Under the pieces are notes generated by a model. It made no database searches, was not told the DNA's origin, and saw nothing but the letters and a program-made list of their open reading frames with translations. A program made the position numbers and the translations under genes. Positions 25,187-33,221 of a stretch of DNA of 64,000 nt are shown here, piece after piece (position 1 is the stretch's first letter; every line of letters begins with the position of its first letter). This DNA comes from an uncultured Nesterenkonia sp. (GTDB lineage Bacteria > Actinomycetota > Actinomycetes > Actinomycetales > Micrococcaceae). The stretch lies in contig CANLUC010000003.1 in the NCBI GenBank assembly GCA_947494195.1, positions 248,001-312,000 of the forward strand, written 5' to 3'.

Positions 25187-26368
25187 TCACACGGGGTGGG
25201 TGTTGGTGTGCGCGGCGGGGCTCTCCTGGGGGTGGAAGTCCTCGAGCCGTTCACCCAGCCCGAACATCGACGCGATCGCCGCGACCGTCCGCTTCGCGGC
25301 ATGACCATCACCGTAGGGATTCACAGCATTGGCCATCAAGGAATAGGCCTCCGAGCTGTCGAACAGCGCTGCGACCTCTTCGACCACCCGCTCCTCCGAG
25401 GTCCCGATCAGCCGGACCGTCCCAGCATCCACCGCCTCGGGCCGCTCGGTGTTCTCCCGCATCACCAGCACCGGCTTGCCCAGCGAGGGGGCCTCCTCCT
25501 GGACTCCACCGGAGTCGGTGAGGACCACCGTGGCCAGGTTCATCAGCCGAGTGAACTCGCCATAAGGCAGCGGCTCAGTGACGATCACATTCTCATGCCC
25601 CGCCAGCGCGGGCAGGATCGCCTCACGGACCACCGGGTTGCGGTGGGCCGGGAGCACGATCAGCTTCTCCGGGTACCGGTTGGCCAGCCGGGCCAGCGCA
25701 CGACCCACACCCTCCATGGCCGAGCCCTGGTTCTCCCGCCGGTGAGTGGTCACCAGCAGCACCTCGCGTCCGGAGGCCGCGGCCTCTTCCAACTGGGCAT
25801 CGGCGAAGGGCACATGCTTCTGTGCGACCTCCAGCAGCGCGTCGATCACCGTGTTGCCGGTGACCACGATGTCCTCAGCCGGCAGCGACTCGCGCAGCAG
25901 GTTGTCCCTGGACTGGGAGGTCGGCGCCAGGTGCAGCGCCGTGATCTGGCTGGTCATCTTCCGGTTCGCCTCTTCAGGGAACGGGGAATAGAGGTTGAAC
26001 GAGCGCAGCCCGGCCTCGGCATGGATCACCGGGATCCCGGAGTAGAACGCGGCCATCGCACCAGCTGTGGTGGTGGTGGTGTCGCCCTGGACGACGACGG
26101 CGTCGGGCTTGTGCTGCGCGAAGAGCGCGTCCAGGCCGGTGACGGTCCGGGTCAGCACCCCGTTGAGCGTCTGTCGTGGCTGGATGATGTTCAAGTCATG
26201 ATCCGGGGTGATGCCGAAGAGCTCATTGACCTGGTCGAGCATCTCGCGGTGCTGACCGGTGACGGTGACCTCGCACTCGAACAGGTCACTGGCCTGCAGC
26301 GCCTTGACGATCGGGGCCATCTTGATGGCCTCGGGCCGGGTCCCATAGATGGGCATGATTCGCTTCAT
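25187..26368 (-). CDS. wecB: UDP-N-acetylglucosamine 2-epimerase (non-hydrolysing)
   Basis: A 393-residue GT-B-fold epimerase converting UDP-GlcNAc to UDP-ManNAc. Diagnostic stretches are MPIYGTRPEAIKMAPIVKAL, VTGQHREMLDQVNELFGI, VVQGDTTTTTAGAMAAFY, IPVIHAEAGLRSFN, VVTGNTVIDALLEV, LLVTTHRRENQG and VLTDSGGVQEEAPSLGKPVL (with the catalytic His and Glu). It feeds WecC (2018-3253) to make UDP-ManNAcA. It sits 10 nt upstream of smc in the same direction, so smc translation may depend on readthrough from wecB, and it is divergent from the sugar-transferase operon starting at 26567. Confidence 0.96.
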   Translation of the reverse strand: MKRIMPIYGTRPEAIKMAPIVKALQASDLFECEVTVTGQHREMLDQVNELFGITPDHDLNIIQPRQTLNGVLTRTVTGLDALFAQHKPDAVVVQGDTTTTTAGAMAAFYSGIPVIHAEAGLRSFNLYSPFPEEANRKMTSQITALHLAPTSQSRDNLLRESLPAEDIVVTGNTVIDALLEVAQKHVPFADAQLEEAAASGREVLLVTTHRRENQGSAMEGVGRALARLANRYPEKLIVLPAHRNPVVREAILPALAGHENVIVTEPLPYGEFTRLMNLATVVLTDSGGVQEEAPSLGKPVLVMRENTERPEAVDAGTVRLIGTSEERVVEEVAALFDSSEAYSLMANAVNPYGDGHAAKRTVAAIASMFGLGERLEDFHPQESPAAHTNTHPV

Positions 26369-26471
26369 CCAACCATCCTAGTCATCCTCGGGCCCCGGTT
26401 CATTGGAGGACGGCACGGGAACCCGGGGCAGGTTCACCTCGGATCAACCGGCTGAGACTCGACCGCGTTGT

Positions 26472-26477
26472 TATACT
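26472..26477 (+). promoter_or_regulatory. -10 element TATACT, candidate promoter of the segment B operon
   Basis: TATACT matches the -10 consensus at 5 of 6 positions and lies about 90 bp before ATG 26567. A good -35 hexamer at 17 bp is not visible. It is the best candidate for transcription of the operon running from 26567 to 33221. Confidence 0.4.
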
Positions 26478-26566
26478 CGCTCGGACGCTGCAGCGATTCT
26501 TGGCAGCAGAATCTGCTCTGCACGTGACCTACGCGCGCCGCCGATCAGCACCGAAAGGGCTCTTTC

Positions 26567-27961
26567 ATGAACAAGTTGTTCCGGATCTTGCGGCGGAGCG
26601 TGAAGCCTGACCAATCGGGCGAAACGTCCCACGAGGCCCCCGCCGAGGCGCCCGCTGCGGGACCCGGCGCAGGTACTCCTGCGGCCTCCCCTGACCGGAC
26701 GCTGTTCATCGGCCACACACGCTTCAGCGTGCACCAGCACGGCTCCGGCTACTTCAACGCCACTCGTGGGGCCGATCTCGGAGCTGGATTCAGCGAAGAG
26801 GAGTACACCCGGTGGCTGTACTCCGAGACCAGGCTCGCGCCTCGGACAGAGATCTTCACGACCCTGAGCCTGCCTCAGCTGGAGCTCGCCGCGCGTCACC
26901 ACGACGTGGTGCACTTCGTCTCCTACTCTCCTTCACTTCCCGAGCACCACAAGGCAGAGCTCCGGGCGGCCGCAGAGCGGCACAGCTTCCTGAGGCTGAA
27001 TGAGACCACCAAGCCGGTGAACTCCACGCCTTCTCGCGCCCTGGTCAACAAGGCCCTCGCAGAGCGCAGCCACGGGTCTCGTCCCTTCGGTGTGTACCGG
27101 TTGGACGATGATGATCTGCTGTCGGTCGGGTACTTCGACCAGATGGCCACCTACGTGACCCCGCGGCACATCGGCTGGTGGGTGTCGCTGGGGACGGGAT
27201 TCTCAGCGATCCGCATGGACGGCAAGTACGCCTATACCCGCGAGCTCTACTATCCGAAGAGTGCGTTCGGTCCCATGGCTGTGGCAGCCAAGAACGAGGA
27301 TGGCGAGATCCTCAACCTCAGCGCCCCGAAACACACGGTGATGGACAAGTTCAACCCTACGATCCTGGACTCCCGTGCGCCTGCCTATTTCCACATTCGT
27401 CACGAGAGCCAGGACAGCACGGTCAAGGGATCGGTTGCGCCCTTCTACCCGGAGGCGATGAGCAGGATTCTCGGGGAAGGCCCAGCGGACTTGAACCAGG
27501 TGTCGGAACTCTTCCCGGTGCTCTCGGGTCTGGCTTCACACGAGCCTGGACCGGCCGAGCGCAGTGTTCAGCTGAGCACCGGTTCAGTGACGATCAGCCG
27601 CGAACCGGTCACCTTCGAATGGCCCCACGAAGGCCCCCTCGCGCTGGTGCTCACCCCCTCGGGCGACGCAGTCCTTAAAGCGAATCAGGTGCAGGTTCGG
27701 CTCACCGTCGCCGTGGATGGCGGTGCCGAGATCGACGCTGCCGCTTCGAAGTTCTTCACTCAGGCGAAGCTTCGACACTCCGATCGAGACGGCACCTTCT
27801 GGTCCTATATGCCGCACAAGCCGTCGGGCTTCGGACACGTCCTGCCCATCGAGCCGCCGCAGGGCCTGCACGTCACTGAGATCACCGTGGTCACTGGCAA
27901 GCCAGAAGAGGTGCAGATGGAATCGATCGTCGCCTACCCACTGCCGGTGAGGAAGTCTTGA
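26567..27961 (+). CDS. Rhamnosyltransferase-like glycosyltransferase (paralog 1)
   Basis: A 464-residue protein resembling the putative rhamnosyl transferase family. Residues about 1-45 are a basic then Ala/Pro-rich leader. The domain opens with TLFIGHTRFSVHQHGSGYF, continues with RLAPRTEIFTTLSLPQL, and has the metal-site run FGVYRLDDDDLLSVGYF near residue 177. The last 120 residues look like a separate beta-rich module (VQVRLTVAVDGGAEID onwards). AAGGGCTC precedes ATG 26567. It overlaps or abuts the next gene. A close paralog lies at 30647-31900. Sugar donor not determinable; rhamnose is suggested only by family name. Confidence 0.75.
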   Translation: MNKLFRILRRSVKPDQSGETSHEAPAEAPAAGPGAGTPAASPDRTLFIGHTRFSVHQHGSGYFNATRGADLGAGFSEEEYTRWLYSETRLAPRTEIFTTLSLPQLELAARHHDVVHFVSYSPSLPEHHKAELRAAAERHSFLRLNETTKPVNSTPSRALVNKALAERSHGSRPFGVYRLDDDDLLSVGYFDQMATYVTPRHIGWWVSLGTGFSAIRMDGKYAYTRELYYPKSAFGPMAVAAKNEDGEILNLSAPKHTVMDKFNPTILDSRAPAYFHIRHESQDSTVKGSVAPFYPEAMSRILGEGPADLNQVSELFPVLSGLASHEPGPAERSVQLSTGSVTISREPVTFEWPHEGPLALVLTPSGDAVLKANQVQVRLTVAVDGGAEIDAAASKFFTQAKLRHSDRDGTFWSYMPHKPSGFGHVLPIEPPQGLHVTEITVVTGKPEEVQMESIVAYPLPVRKS

Positions 27962-27999
27962 CCGATGTCCCCGGCACCGACCTTCCCAGGGGATTCGTG

Positions 28000-29037
28000 A
28001 TGAACCCTCACCTGACGGATTTCCTGCGCGGCTTCGGCCGTGGAACCCCGGTGGAGTTCGGCGGCCGACGAGCCGATTCGCCGTCAGCTCTGTTGAGCGC
28101 GGCAGCGCGCCGGAACAAGTTTCGACTCTCGAGGGTCCAGAACAACCACTATGTGATCACTGGGGGCAGGCGAGTCATCGGCGGGTTCGCCGTGCACCTG
28201 ACCAGCCTTCCGAGCGCAGAGGCGCTGCGAGCCTCCATGTCATTGCCCCTGGCCAAACGTCACCTCCAGCTCGAGGGACTTCCCGTTCCCTCGGGTGCCC
28301 ACTTCGACGCGGACCACCTGGAAGAGGCCCTCGCGTATTTCGGGACGCTGACGCAGAGGGCGGTGGTGAAGCCTGCCGCCTCTGCCCACGGGGCCGGTTC
28401 GACTGCTGGAATCACGACGGAGCGCGAGTTCCGCGACGCCTGGACAGCAGCCGCATCGTCGCGCCGCCCCGAGGGTGATGCGGATCAGCGTCTGATCGTG
28501 GAGGAGCACGTTCCCGGCCTGGATGTCCGTGCGTTCGTGGTCGGAGAGAACGTCGTCGCAGCAAACGCACGGGTGCCCCTCTTCTGCATCGGTGACGGCT
28601 CCCCCACACTCCGGGACCAGATCGAAGAGGTCTCCGCCCGTCGTTCAGCACATCCCCTGTTCGGGAAGTTTGACCATGATGCAGTCGCCTACGCCAGGGA
28701 AGCGGGGCTCCCGCTCGACAGCCGCGCCGAGAAGGACCGCGTGTACCAGCTCTCTGCTGGAATCAACATGCGGGTTGGCGGCGTGACGGTGGATGTCACA
28801 GACCATATGAGTTCGGCGCTCAAAGATCTTGCCGTGGCCGCGACCTGGGCCGTCCCCGGCTGCAAGGCTGCAGGTGTGGACCTGCGGCTGCCAGCTATCG
28901 ACTCGGCAGACGGCGCCACCATCCTGGACGTCGATGTACAGGCGGGTTTCGCGGCCCATCATTATCCCTGGATCGGGGCCCGCCGCCAGGTGGCAGATGC
29001 CGTCGTCAAGAAGATGCACGAGAATTCGCGAGGTTGA
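28000..29037 (+). CDS. ATP-grasp ligase of unknown specificity
   Basis: A 345-residue ATP-grasp protein resembling the ATP-grasp half of cyanophycin synthetase and glutathione-synthase-like ligases. SLPLAKRHLQLEGLPVPSG is the N-terminal lobe; AVVKPAASAHGAGSTAGI is the nucleotide-binding lysine strand with a glycine-rich loop; LIVEEHVPGLDVRAFVVG and GVDLRLPA / TILDVDVQAGF give metal and ATP contacts. ATG 28000 has AGGGGA 6 nt upstream; an in-frame TTG at 27958 that overlaps the previous stop (TTGA) and follows GAGGA is a real alternative. With the TupA-like protein it makes two carboxylate-amine ligases in the polysaccharide locus. Confidence 0.78.
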   Translation: MNPHLTDFLRGFGRGTPVEFGGRRADSPSALLSAAARRNKFRLSRVQNNHYVITGGRRVIGGFAVHLTSLPSAEALRASMSLPLAKRHLQLEGLPVPSGAHFDADHLEEALAYFGTLTQRAVVKPAASAHGAGSTAGITTEREFRDAWTAAASSRRPEGDADQRLIVEEHVPGLDVRAFVVGENVVAANARVPLFCIGDGSPTLRDQIEEVSARRSAHPLFGKFDHDAVAYAREAGLPLDSRAEKDRVYQLSAGINMRVGGVTVDVTDHMSSALKDLAVAATWAVPGCKAAGVDLRLPAIDSADGATILDVDVQAGFAAHHYPWIGARRQVADAVVKKMHENSRG

Positions 29038-29041
29038 CGCT

Positions 29042-30619
29042 GTGACTCTGTTCGCCTCGCTCGTCAGCCGGTTCCGACGCGACCACCCCACGCTCTCCGC
29101 TTGGGAACGCTATACCAGGTCACCGAATACCCACCCCCAGATTCCGAATGTCTCCTATGCCGGTTATCGACGCGGTGAGGAACCGCTTCCACGGCCGAGT
29201 GGTCCCGTGTTCAACGTTCGGGACTTCGGCGCCCAAGGTGACGGGGACACCGATGACACGCGGGCCCTCGCGGCGGCGGTGACGGCCGCCGGCAGCGCTG
29301 GGGGCGGCGTCGTCGTCGTTCCTGCCGGAAACTATCTGCTCACGGGCGTCCTGTGGATCCATCACTCCGGGGTGGTGGTGCGTGGCGAGGGACCTGAATC
29401 CACTGCTCTCTCATTCCGCGAGCCCCTCGAATCTGCTTACCGGACCCCTCGGAAGGGCGAATGGTCCTGGACGGGAGGCCTCGTCTGGTTCATTCCTCGA
29501 CAGTTGTTGAACCGGCTCGAAGCCGCCGATTGGGGGCGGAGGGAGAACGAGGGGTGGTTCGACACTGAGGAACTCTCCCACGTCACGAGGGAGGTCCCCC
29601 GTGGCGAAACTCGAATCCCGGTGGCCGACCCCGGCCGGTTCACGGCCGGAGATCACGTGCTGCTGATCCTGGACAATCCCTCCGACAGTTCCCTGCTGCG
29701 ACACATGAGCGGGGATCTGCCTGCTGACAGCTACGCCTGGGGCGTCGAGGATGCGTCACTGCATAAACAGCCCAAGTATCGGCGCTTCCGGTACCCGGTG
29801 CAGGTCAAGTCCGTGCAGGAGGACAGCATCGTGCTCGAACAGCCCACTCGGCTTGACCTGCGGCAGGAATGGAATCCCCGCTTCGAGACCCTCGGGATCC
29901 ATATCGCGGAGTCCGGGATCGAAGATCTTCGCATCGACATGGCGCTGGTCGAACCTCGTCCACACAACCAGGACCACGGGTTCAACGGGCCGCATTTCCA
30001 GGCCTCGTTGAACTGCTGGGCCCGCAACGTGACGGTGCGGGACAGCGACAATGGTTTCGGCATCACCAGTTCCAAAGGCATCACATTTACCGAGGTCACG
30101 GTGGAGGGACGGGCACGTCATCATCCCTTCATCTGCAGAGAACAGTCCCACGACAACCTTGTGGAGCGGTTCACCATCGCCGAACCCACAACCTCGCTGC
30201 CTGCGGAATCGCTGACCCATGGGCTGAACATCGAGGGATACTCGGCGGGCAACGTCTGGTCCAAGGGTCAGATGGAGGGGACCTTTGACTCCCATCGTCG
30301 CTTTCCCTTCGAGAATGTGCGCACAGAGATCACGATCAAGAACAAGGGAGTCGTCGGGGGCGCAAAGAACGCCGGCCCGCATTGGGGCGCCCGGTTCTGC
30401 CACTGGAACATCTCCGTGACGAACGGCCGCTCCTACGCCGTCAGGCTGGAAGAGCACGCGCCCTATAGCGCCATGATCGGGATCCAGGGCACGAAAGGCC
30501 CCTCTCAGCAGAAGCCTGAGTTCCATGGGGACCTGCACACCATGACCGAGTCCATGGGTGTGCAGCCGCAACCGACCAATCTCTATGAGGCACAGCTGCG
30601 TCATCGCCTCCGCCGCTGA
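29042..30619 (+). CDS. Right-handed beta-helix protein, pectate-lyase superfamily fold, no signal peptide
   Basis: A 525-residue protein with the N-terminal pectate-lyase-3 signature: FNVRDFGAQGDGDTDDTRAL, then VVVVPAGNYLLTGVLWIHHS. Repeated beta-helix rungs follow (for example NVTVRDSDNGFGITSSKGIT and EVTVEGRARHHPFICREQSH). Family members are polysaccharide lyases, hydrolases or epimerases and are usually secreted, yet the start (VTLFASLVSRFRRDHPTLSA) has no signal peptide or anchor. GTG 29042 follows GAGG 8 nt upstream and starts 4 nt after the ATP-grasp stop. It may act on the polymer or its lipid-linked intermediate inside the cell, for example as a C5-epimerase, or be exported by another route. 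Inference. Confidence 0.8.
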   Translation: MTLFASLVSRFRRDHPTLSAWERYTRSPNTHPQIPNVSYAGYRRGEEPLPRPSGPVFNVRDFGAQGDGDTDDTRALAAAVTAAGSAGGGVVVVPAGNYLLTGVLWIHHSGVVVRGEGPESTALSFREPLESAYRTPRKGEWSWTGGLVWFIPRQLLNRLEAADWGRRENEGWFDTEELSHVTREVPRGETRIPVADPGRFTAGDHVLLILDNPSDSSLLRHMSGDLPADSYAWGVEDASLHKQPKYRRFRYPVQVKSVQEDSIVLEQPTRLDLRQEWNPRFETLGIHIAESGIEDLRIDMALVEPRPHNQDHGFNGPHFQASLNCWARNVTVRDSDNGFGITSSKGITFTEVTVEGRARHHPFICREQSHDNLVERFTIAEPTTSLPAESLTHGLNIEGYSAGNVWSKGQMEGTFDSHRRFPFENVRTEITIKNKGVVGGAKNAGPHWGARFCHWNISVTNGRSYAVRLEEHAPYSAMIGIQGTKGPSQQKPEFHGDLHTMTESMGVQPQPTNLYEAQLRHRLRR

Positions 30620-30646
30620 CCAGGCAGACACAGACAGGAAGCATCC

Positions 30647-31900
30647 ATGCGCAAACTTTTCATCGGGCACACGCGCTTCAGCGTGCATCAGTACAAGTCC
30701 GGCAGCTTCAAGGCGACCCGTCAGGGCGACGCGGGGCTCTTCTCGGAGCAGGAATACACGGACTGGCTCTACGACGAGGAACGACTGGCTCCGCGGACCG
30801 AGATATTCATCGAAGAGAGTCTCCCTCAGCTAGCGGCCTCCGCCGATTCCTGCGACCTGGTGCACATCGTGCACCACTCGGCATCGCTGCCGCAGAAGTA
30901 TCAGGATCTCCTGCGCGACGCCGCGACGGAGTACCCGTTCCTGCACCTGAACGAGGCACCGGGGATGGTCGCCCCCAGCGCACCCAATAAGAAGGTCCTC
31001 AATCAGGTCTTGCGCGGACGGCTGCCCGAGGACGGGGTCTTCGGCATCTACCGACTCGATGACGATGACGTGCTGCCTATCAACTTCTTCCCGCGGATGA
31101 GCCCCTATGTCGTGGATGAGCACGTGGGGTGGCGCATCTCCTTCCCCGAATCGCTGACGGCCATCCGTACTCAGTCGGAGTACATCCTTCCCTGGCGTCG
31201 GTACTTCCCCAAGGCCGCTGCCGGGCTCGTGTCGGTGCATCAGAAGACCTCCGACGGTTCGATCCTGGGTCTGCAGACGCGCGCTCCCGCCAAGGGCCAT
31301 ATGAAGCTCGACACCGCGTACCCCACCGTGCTGGATTCCCGTGAGCCTGGCTTCTTCCAGGCTCGACACAAGAGTCAGGACAGCACGCTGGGAGACGGAG
31401 CGAGCCCCTTCTTCGGCTCCCTGATCCCCTCAGCAGCCAAGAAGGAACGCGTCGCCGCCGACCTGCTTCAGGAGTACTTCCCCTTCGTTCATCGCAGAAT
31501 CCGCCGAGACATGGCCGCAGCCTCCGAGCCGCTGCCTGTCGATACAGCTGCGTCCCTAGACTCCCCGACCGGAGTTCAGGTCGCCATCGAATCAGGGCGC
31601 CCACAGCTTCTCCTCGCAGAGCTCGACGACGCCGGTGCTGACTCGAGGAACCTCGATGTCGAAATCGCTGTGAGTCACGGCGCTGAGGTGCCGGAGCCTG
31701 GCGTGAAGGCGTTCATGACGTCTGCGGGCCTGCGCAGCGCCGGGGACGGGCTGTACCGTGGATCGGCGGTGTTCGACAGCGATTCGGGTTTCGCGACCTG
31801 CGTCCTGGAGACCCCACCCGGATGCAGGGTCACCAATGTTCGCTTCACCTCGTCAGACCCAGTCCGCCTCAAGTCACTGCGCTCCTACCCCCTGGCCTGA
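30647..31900 (+). CDS. Rhamnosyltransferase-like glycosyltransferase (paralog 2)
   Basis: A 417-residue paralog of the protein at 26567-27961, without its basic Ala/Pro-rich leader: it begins directly at MRKLFIGHTRFSVHQYKSGS. The acidic metal-site run is FGIYRLDDDDVLPINFF near residue 136, and the shared motif SREPGFFQARHKSQDSTLGD corresponds to SRAPAYFHIRHESQDSTVKG in paralog 1. The C-terminal beta-rich module is present but diverged. AGGAAG precedes ATG 30647, 27 nt after the beta-helix stop. The two paralogs bracket the ATP-grasp and beta-helix genes and probably add successive residues. Confidence 0.77.
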   Translation: MRKLFIGHTRFSVHQYKSGSFKATRQGDAGLFSEQEYTDWLYDEERLAPRTEIFIEESLPQLAASADSCDLVHIVHHSASLPQKYQDLLRDAATEYPFLHLNEAPGMVAPSAPNKKVLNQVLRGRLPEDGVFGIYRLDDDDVLPINFFPRMSPYVVDEHVGWRISFPESLTAIRTQSEYILPWRRYFPKAAAGLVSVHQKTSDGSILGLQTRAPAKGHMKLDTAYPTVLDSREPGFFQARHKSQDSTLGDGASPFFGSLIPSAAKKERVAADLLQEYFPFVHRRIRRDMAAASEPLPVDTAASLDSPTGVQVAIESGRPQLLLAELDDAGADSRNLDVEIAVSHGAEVPEPGVKAFMTSAGLRSAGDGLYRGSAVFDSDSGFATCVLETPPGCRVTNVRFTSSDPVRLKSLRSYPLA

Positions 31901-31937
31901 GTCTTCCTGAACCACAAGAGAAGGTCCTACCCACACG

Positions 31938-33221
31938 ATGTCCTCGCGCACCGCTCTCTCCGCACTCCACAACACCTCCAGCGCCGATCAGTGGGTGCGC
32001 TCAGAGCAGATACAAGTGAGGCTGAACCCCGAGCTCGCGACACTGACCTGGGATGTCCCTACCGCCTACGGACTCGTCGGCATGGTGCTGCGCGAGACGG
32101 GCGTTGGGCGCGGTCTGCTCATGGTTCGGGGCGAATCCGAGAATCTCCGGCGCATCCTGCGCAATGTGCTGGTGCGCGACGCTCTGCTCAAAGCCACTCC
32201 CCATGAACATCACGTGTTGGAGCCCGATCTCTCGCTGGGCGAGTCCACCGAGGCCGTGCTGGGTGTGCTGCGGGAATGGTCCGGGCGCATCCAGTCAGGG
32301 ATCTCCGCTGTGGCGTCCGTGGAGCGTGGGGAGCCGATCGTCGAAGACGCTCCGCTGCATGGCTTCTGGTGGGACCGGAAGGCCAATTTCGGCGATGCCG
32401 TCGGACCGTGGCTGGCGGCCACGCTCTCGGGTCGCGATGTGGTCAATGTGCGTCCGACGAAGGACACCCCGGTGCCCGCACAGGGCCGCGCCACCGCGCT
32501 GGTCGGCTCCATCATCCACATGATCGGCCGGCCCGACGTGGACATATGGGGAGCCGGACTGATGAGGCCGCTCTCTGCGAAGTCGCCGCTGCGACGACTG
32601 ACCGGAATCCGCGTGCACGCAGTGCGCGGGCACCTGACCCGGAACGAACTCCAGGCGAAGCTGGGATGGGAGGTTCCCGAGATCCTGGGAGACCCTGCCC
32701 TGCTGCTCCCCCGGCACTACACGCCGCGGCCGTCCACCCACTCTGAGCGGAAGATCGCTTTCGTCCCGCACATGTCTCATCGTCCCCACTTCAAGAGTCT
32801 TGATCAGGACAGCTTCGACGTCGTGGACGTCCGCGACGACTTGACGATCGTCGTCGATGGCATCGCCAATGCTCGGGTGTGTGTCTCGACGTCACTCCAC
32901 GGTCTGATCATCGCTCAGACCTACGGTGTGCCGTGGGTCTGGCTGAACATCACCGACGCCGAATTAGGCGGCGGCGAGTTCAAGTTCAACGACTTCTTCT
33001 CCACCTTGAGCGGATCAGCGCCTGCACGCGTGGACGTTTCTCGTGACGAGCTCGCCGACCTTGACCTCGAAGAAGTGGCACGGCGCAGTGCTCTGCCCCG
33101 GCTCGACGTGGATCTCGAGGCGCTGGAGTCAGCATTTCCGGGAGCCCGAGCCAGCTCCACGAGACCGAAGCAGCGCACGGGGCTGGTTCAGCGAATCATC
33201 TCGCGGTTCTGGAGGCGCTGA
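31938..33221 (+). CDS. Polysaccharide pyruvyl transferase family protein
   Basis: A 427-residue protein predicted to ketalise or otherwise pyruvylate a sugar with phosphoenolpyruvate. The family core begins near residue 145 with WWDRKANFGDAVGPWLA, followed by VHAVRGHLTRNELQAKLGWE, ILGDPALLLP and the C-terminal VCVSTSLHGLIIAQTYGVPW. The N-terminal ~130 residues are an unassigned domain. Pyruvyl groups add a second type of negative charge to wall polymers in Gram-positive bacteria. Its stop lies inside the opposite-strand gene below (26-bp convergent overlap, 33196-33221), and no terminator hairpin separates them. Confidence 0.85.
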   Translation: MSSRTALSALHNTSSADQWVRSEQIQVRLNPELATLTWDVPTAYGLVGMVLRETGVGRGLLMVRGESENLRRILRNVLVRDALLKATPHEHHVLEPDLSLGESTEAVLGVLREWSGRIQSGISAVASVERGEPIVEDAPLHGFWWDRKANFGDAVGPWLAATLSGRDVVNVRPTKDTPVPAQGRATALVGSIIHMIGRPDVDIWGAGLMRPLSAKSPLRRLTGIRVHAVRGHLTRNELQAKLGWEVPEILGDPALLLPRHYTPRPSTHSERKIAFVPHMSHRPHFKSLDQDSFDVVDVRDDLTIVVDGIANARVCVSTSLHGLIIAQTYGVPWVWLNITDAELGGGEFKFNDFFSTLSGSAPARVDVSRDELADLDLEEVARRSALPRLDVDLEALESAFPGARASSTRPKQRTGLVQRIISRFWRR

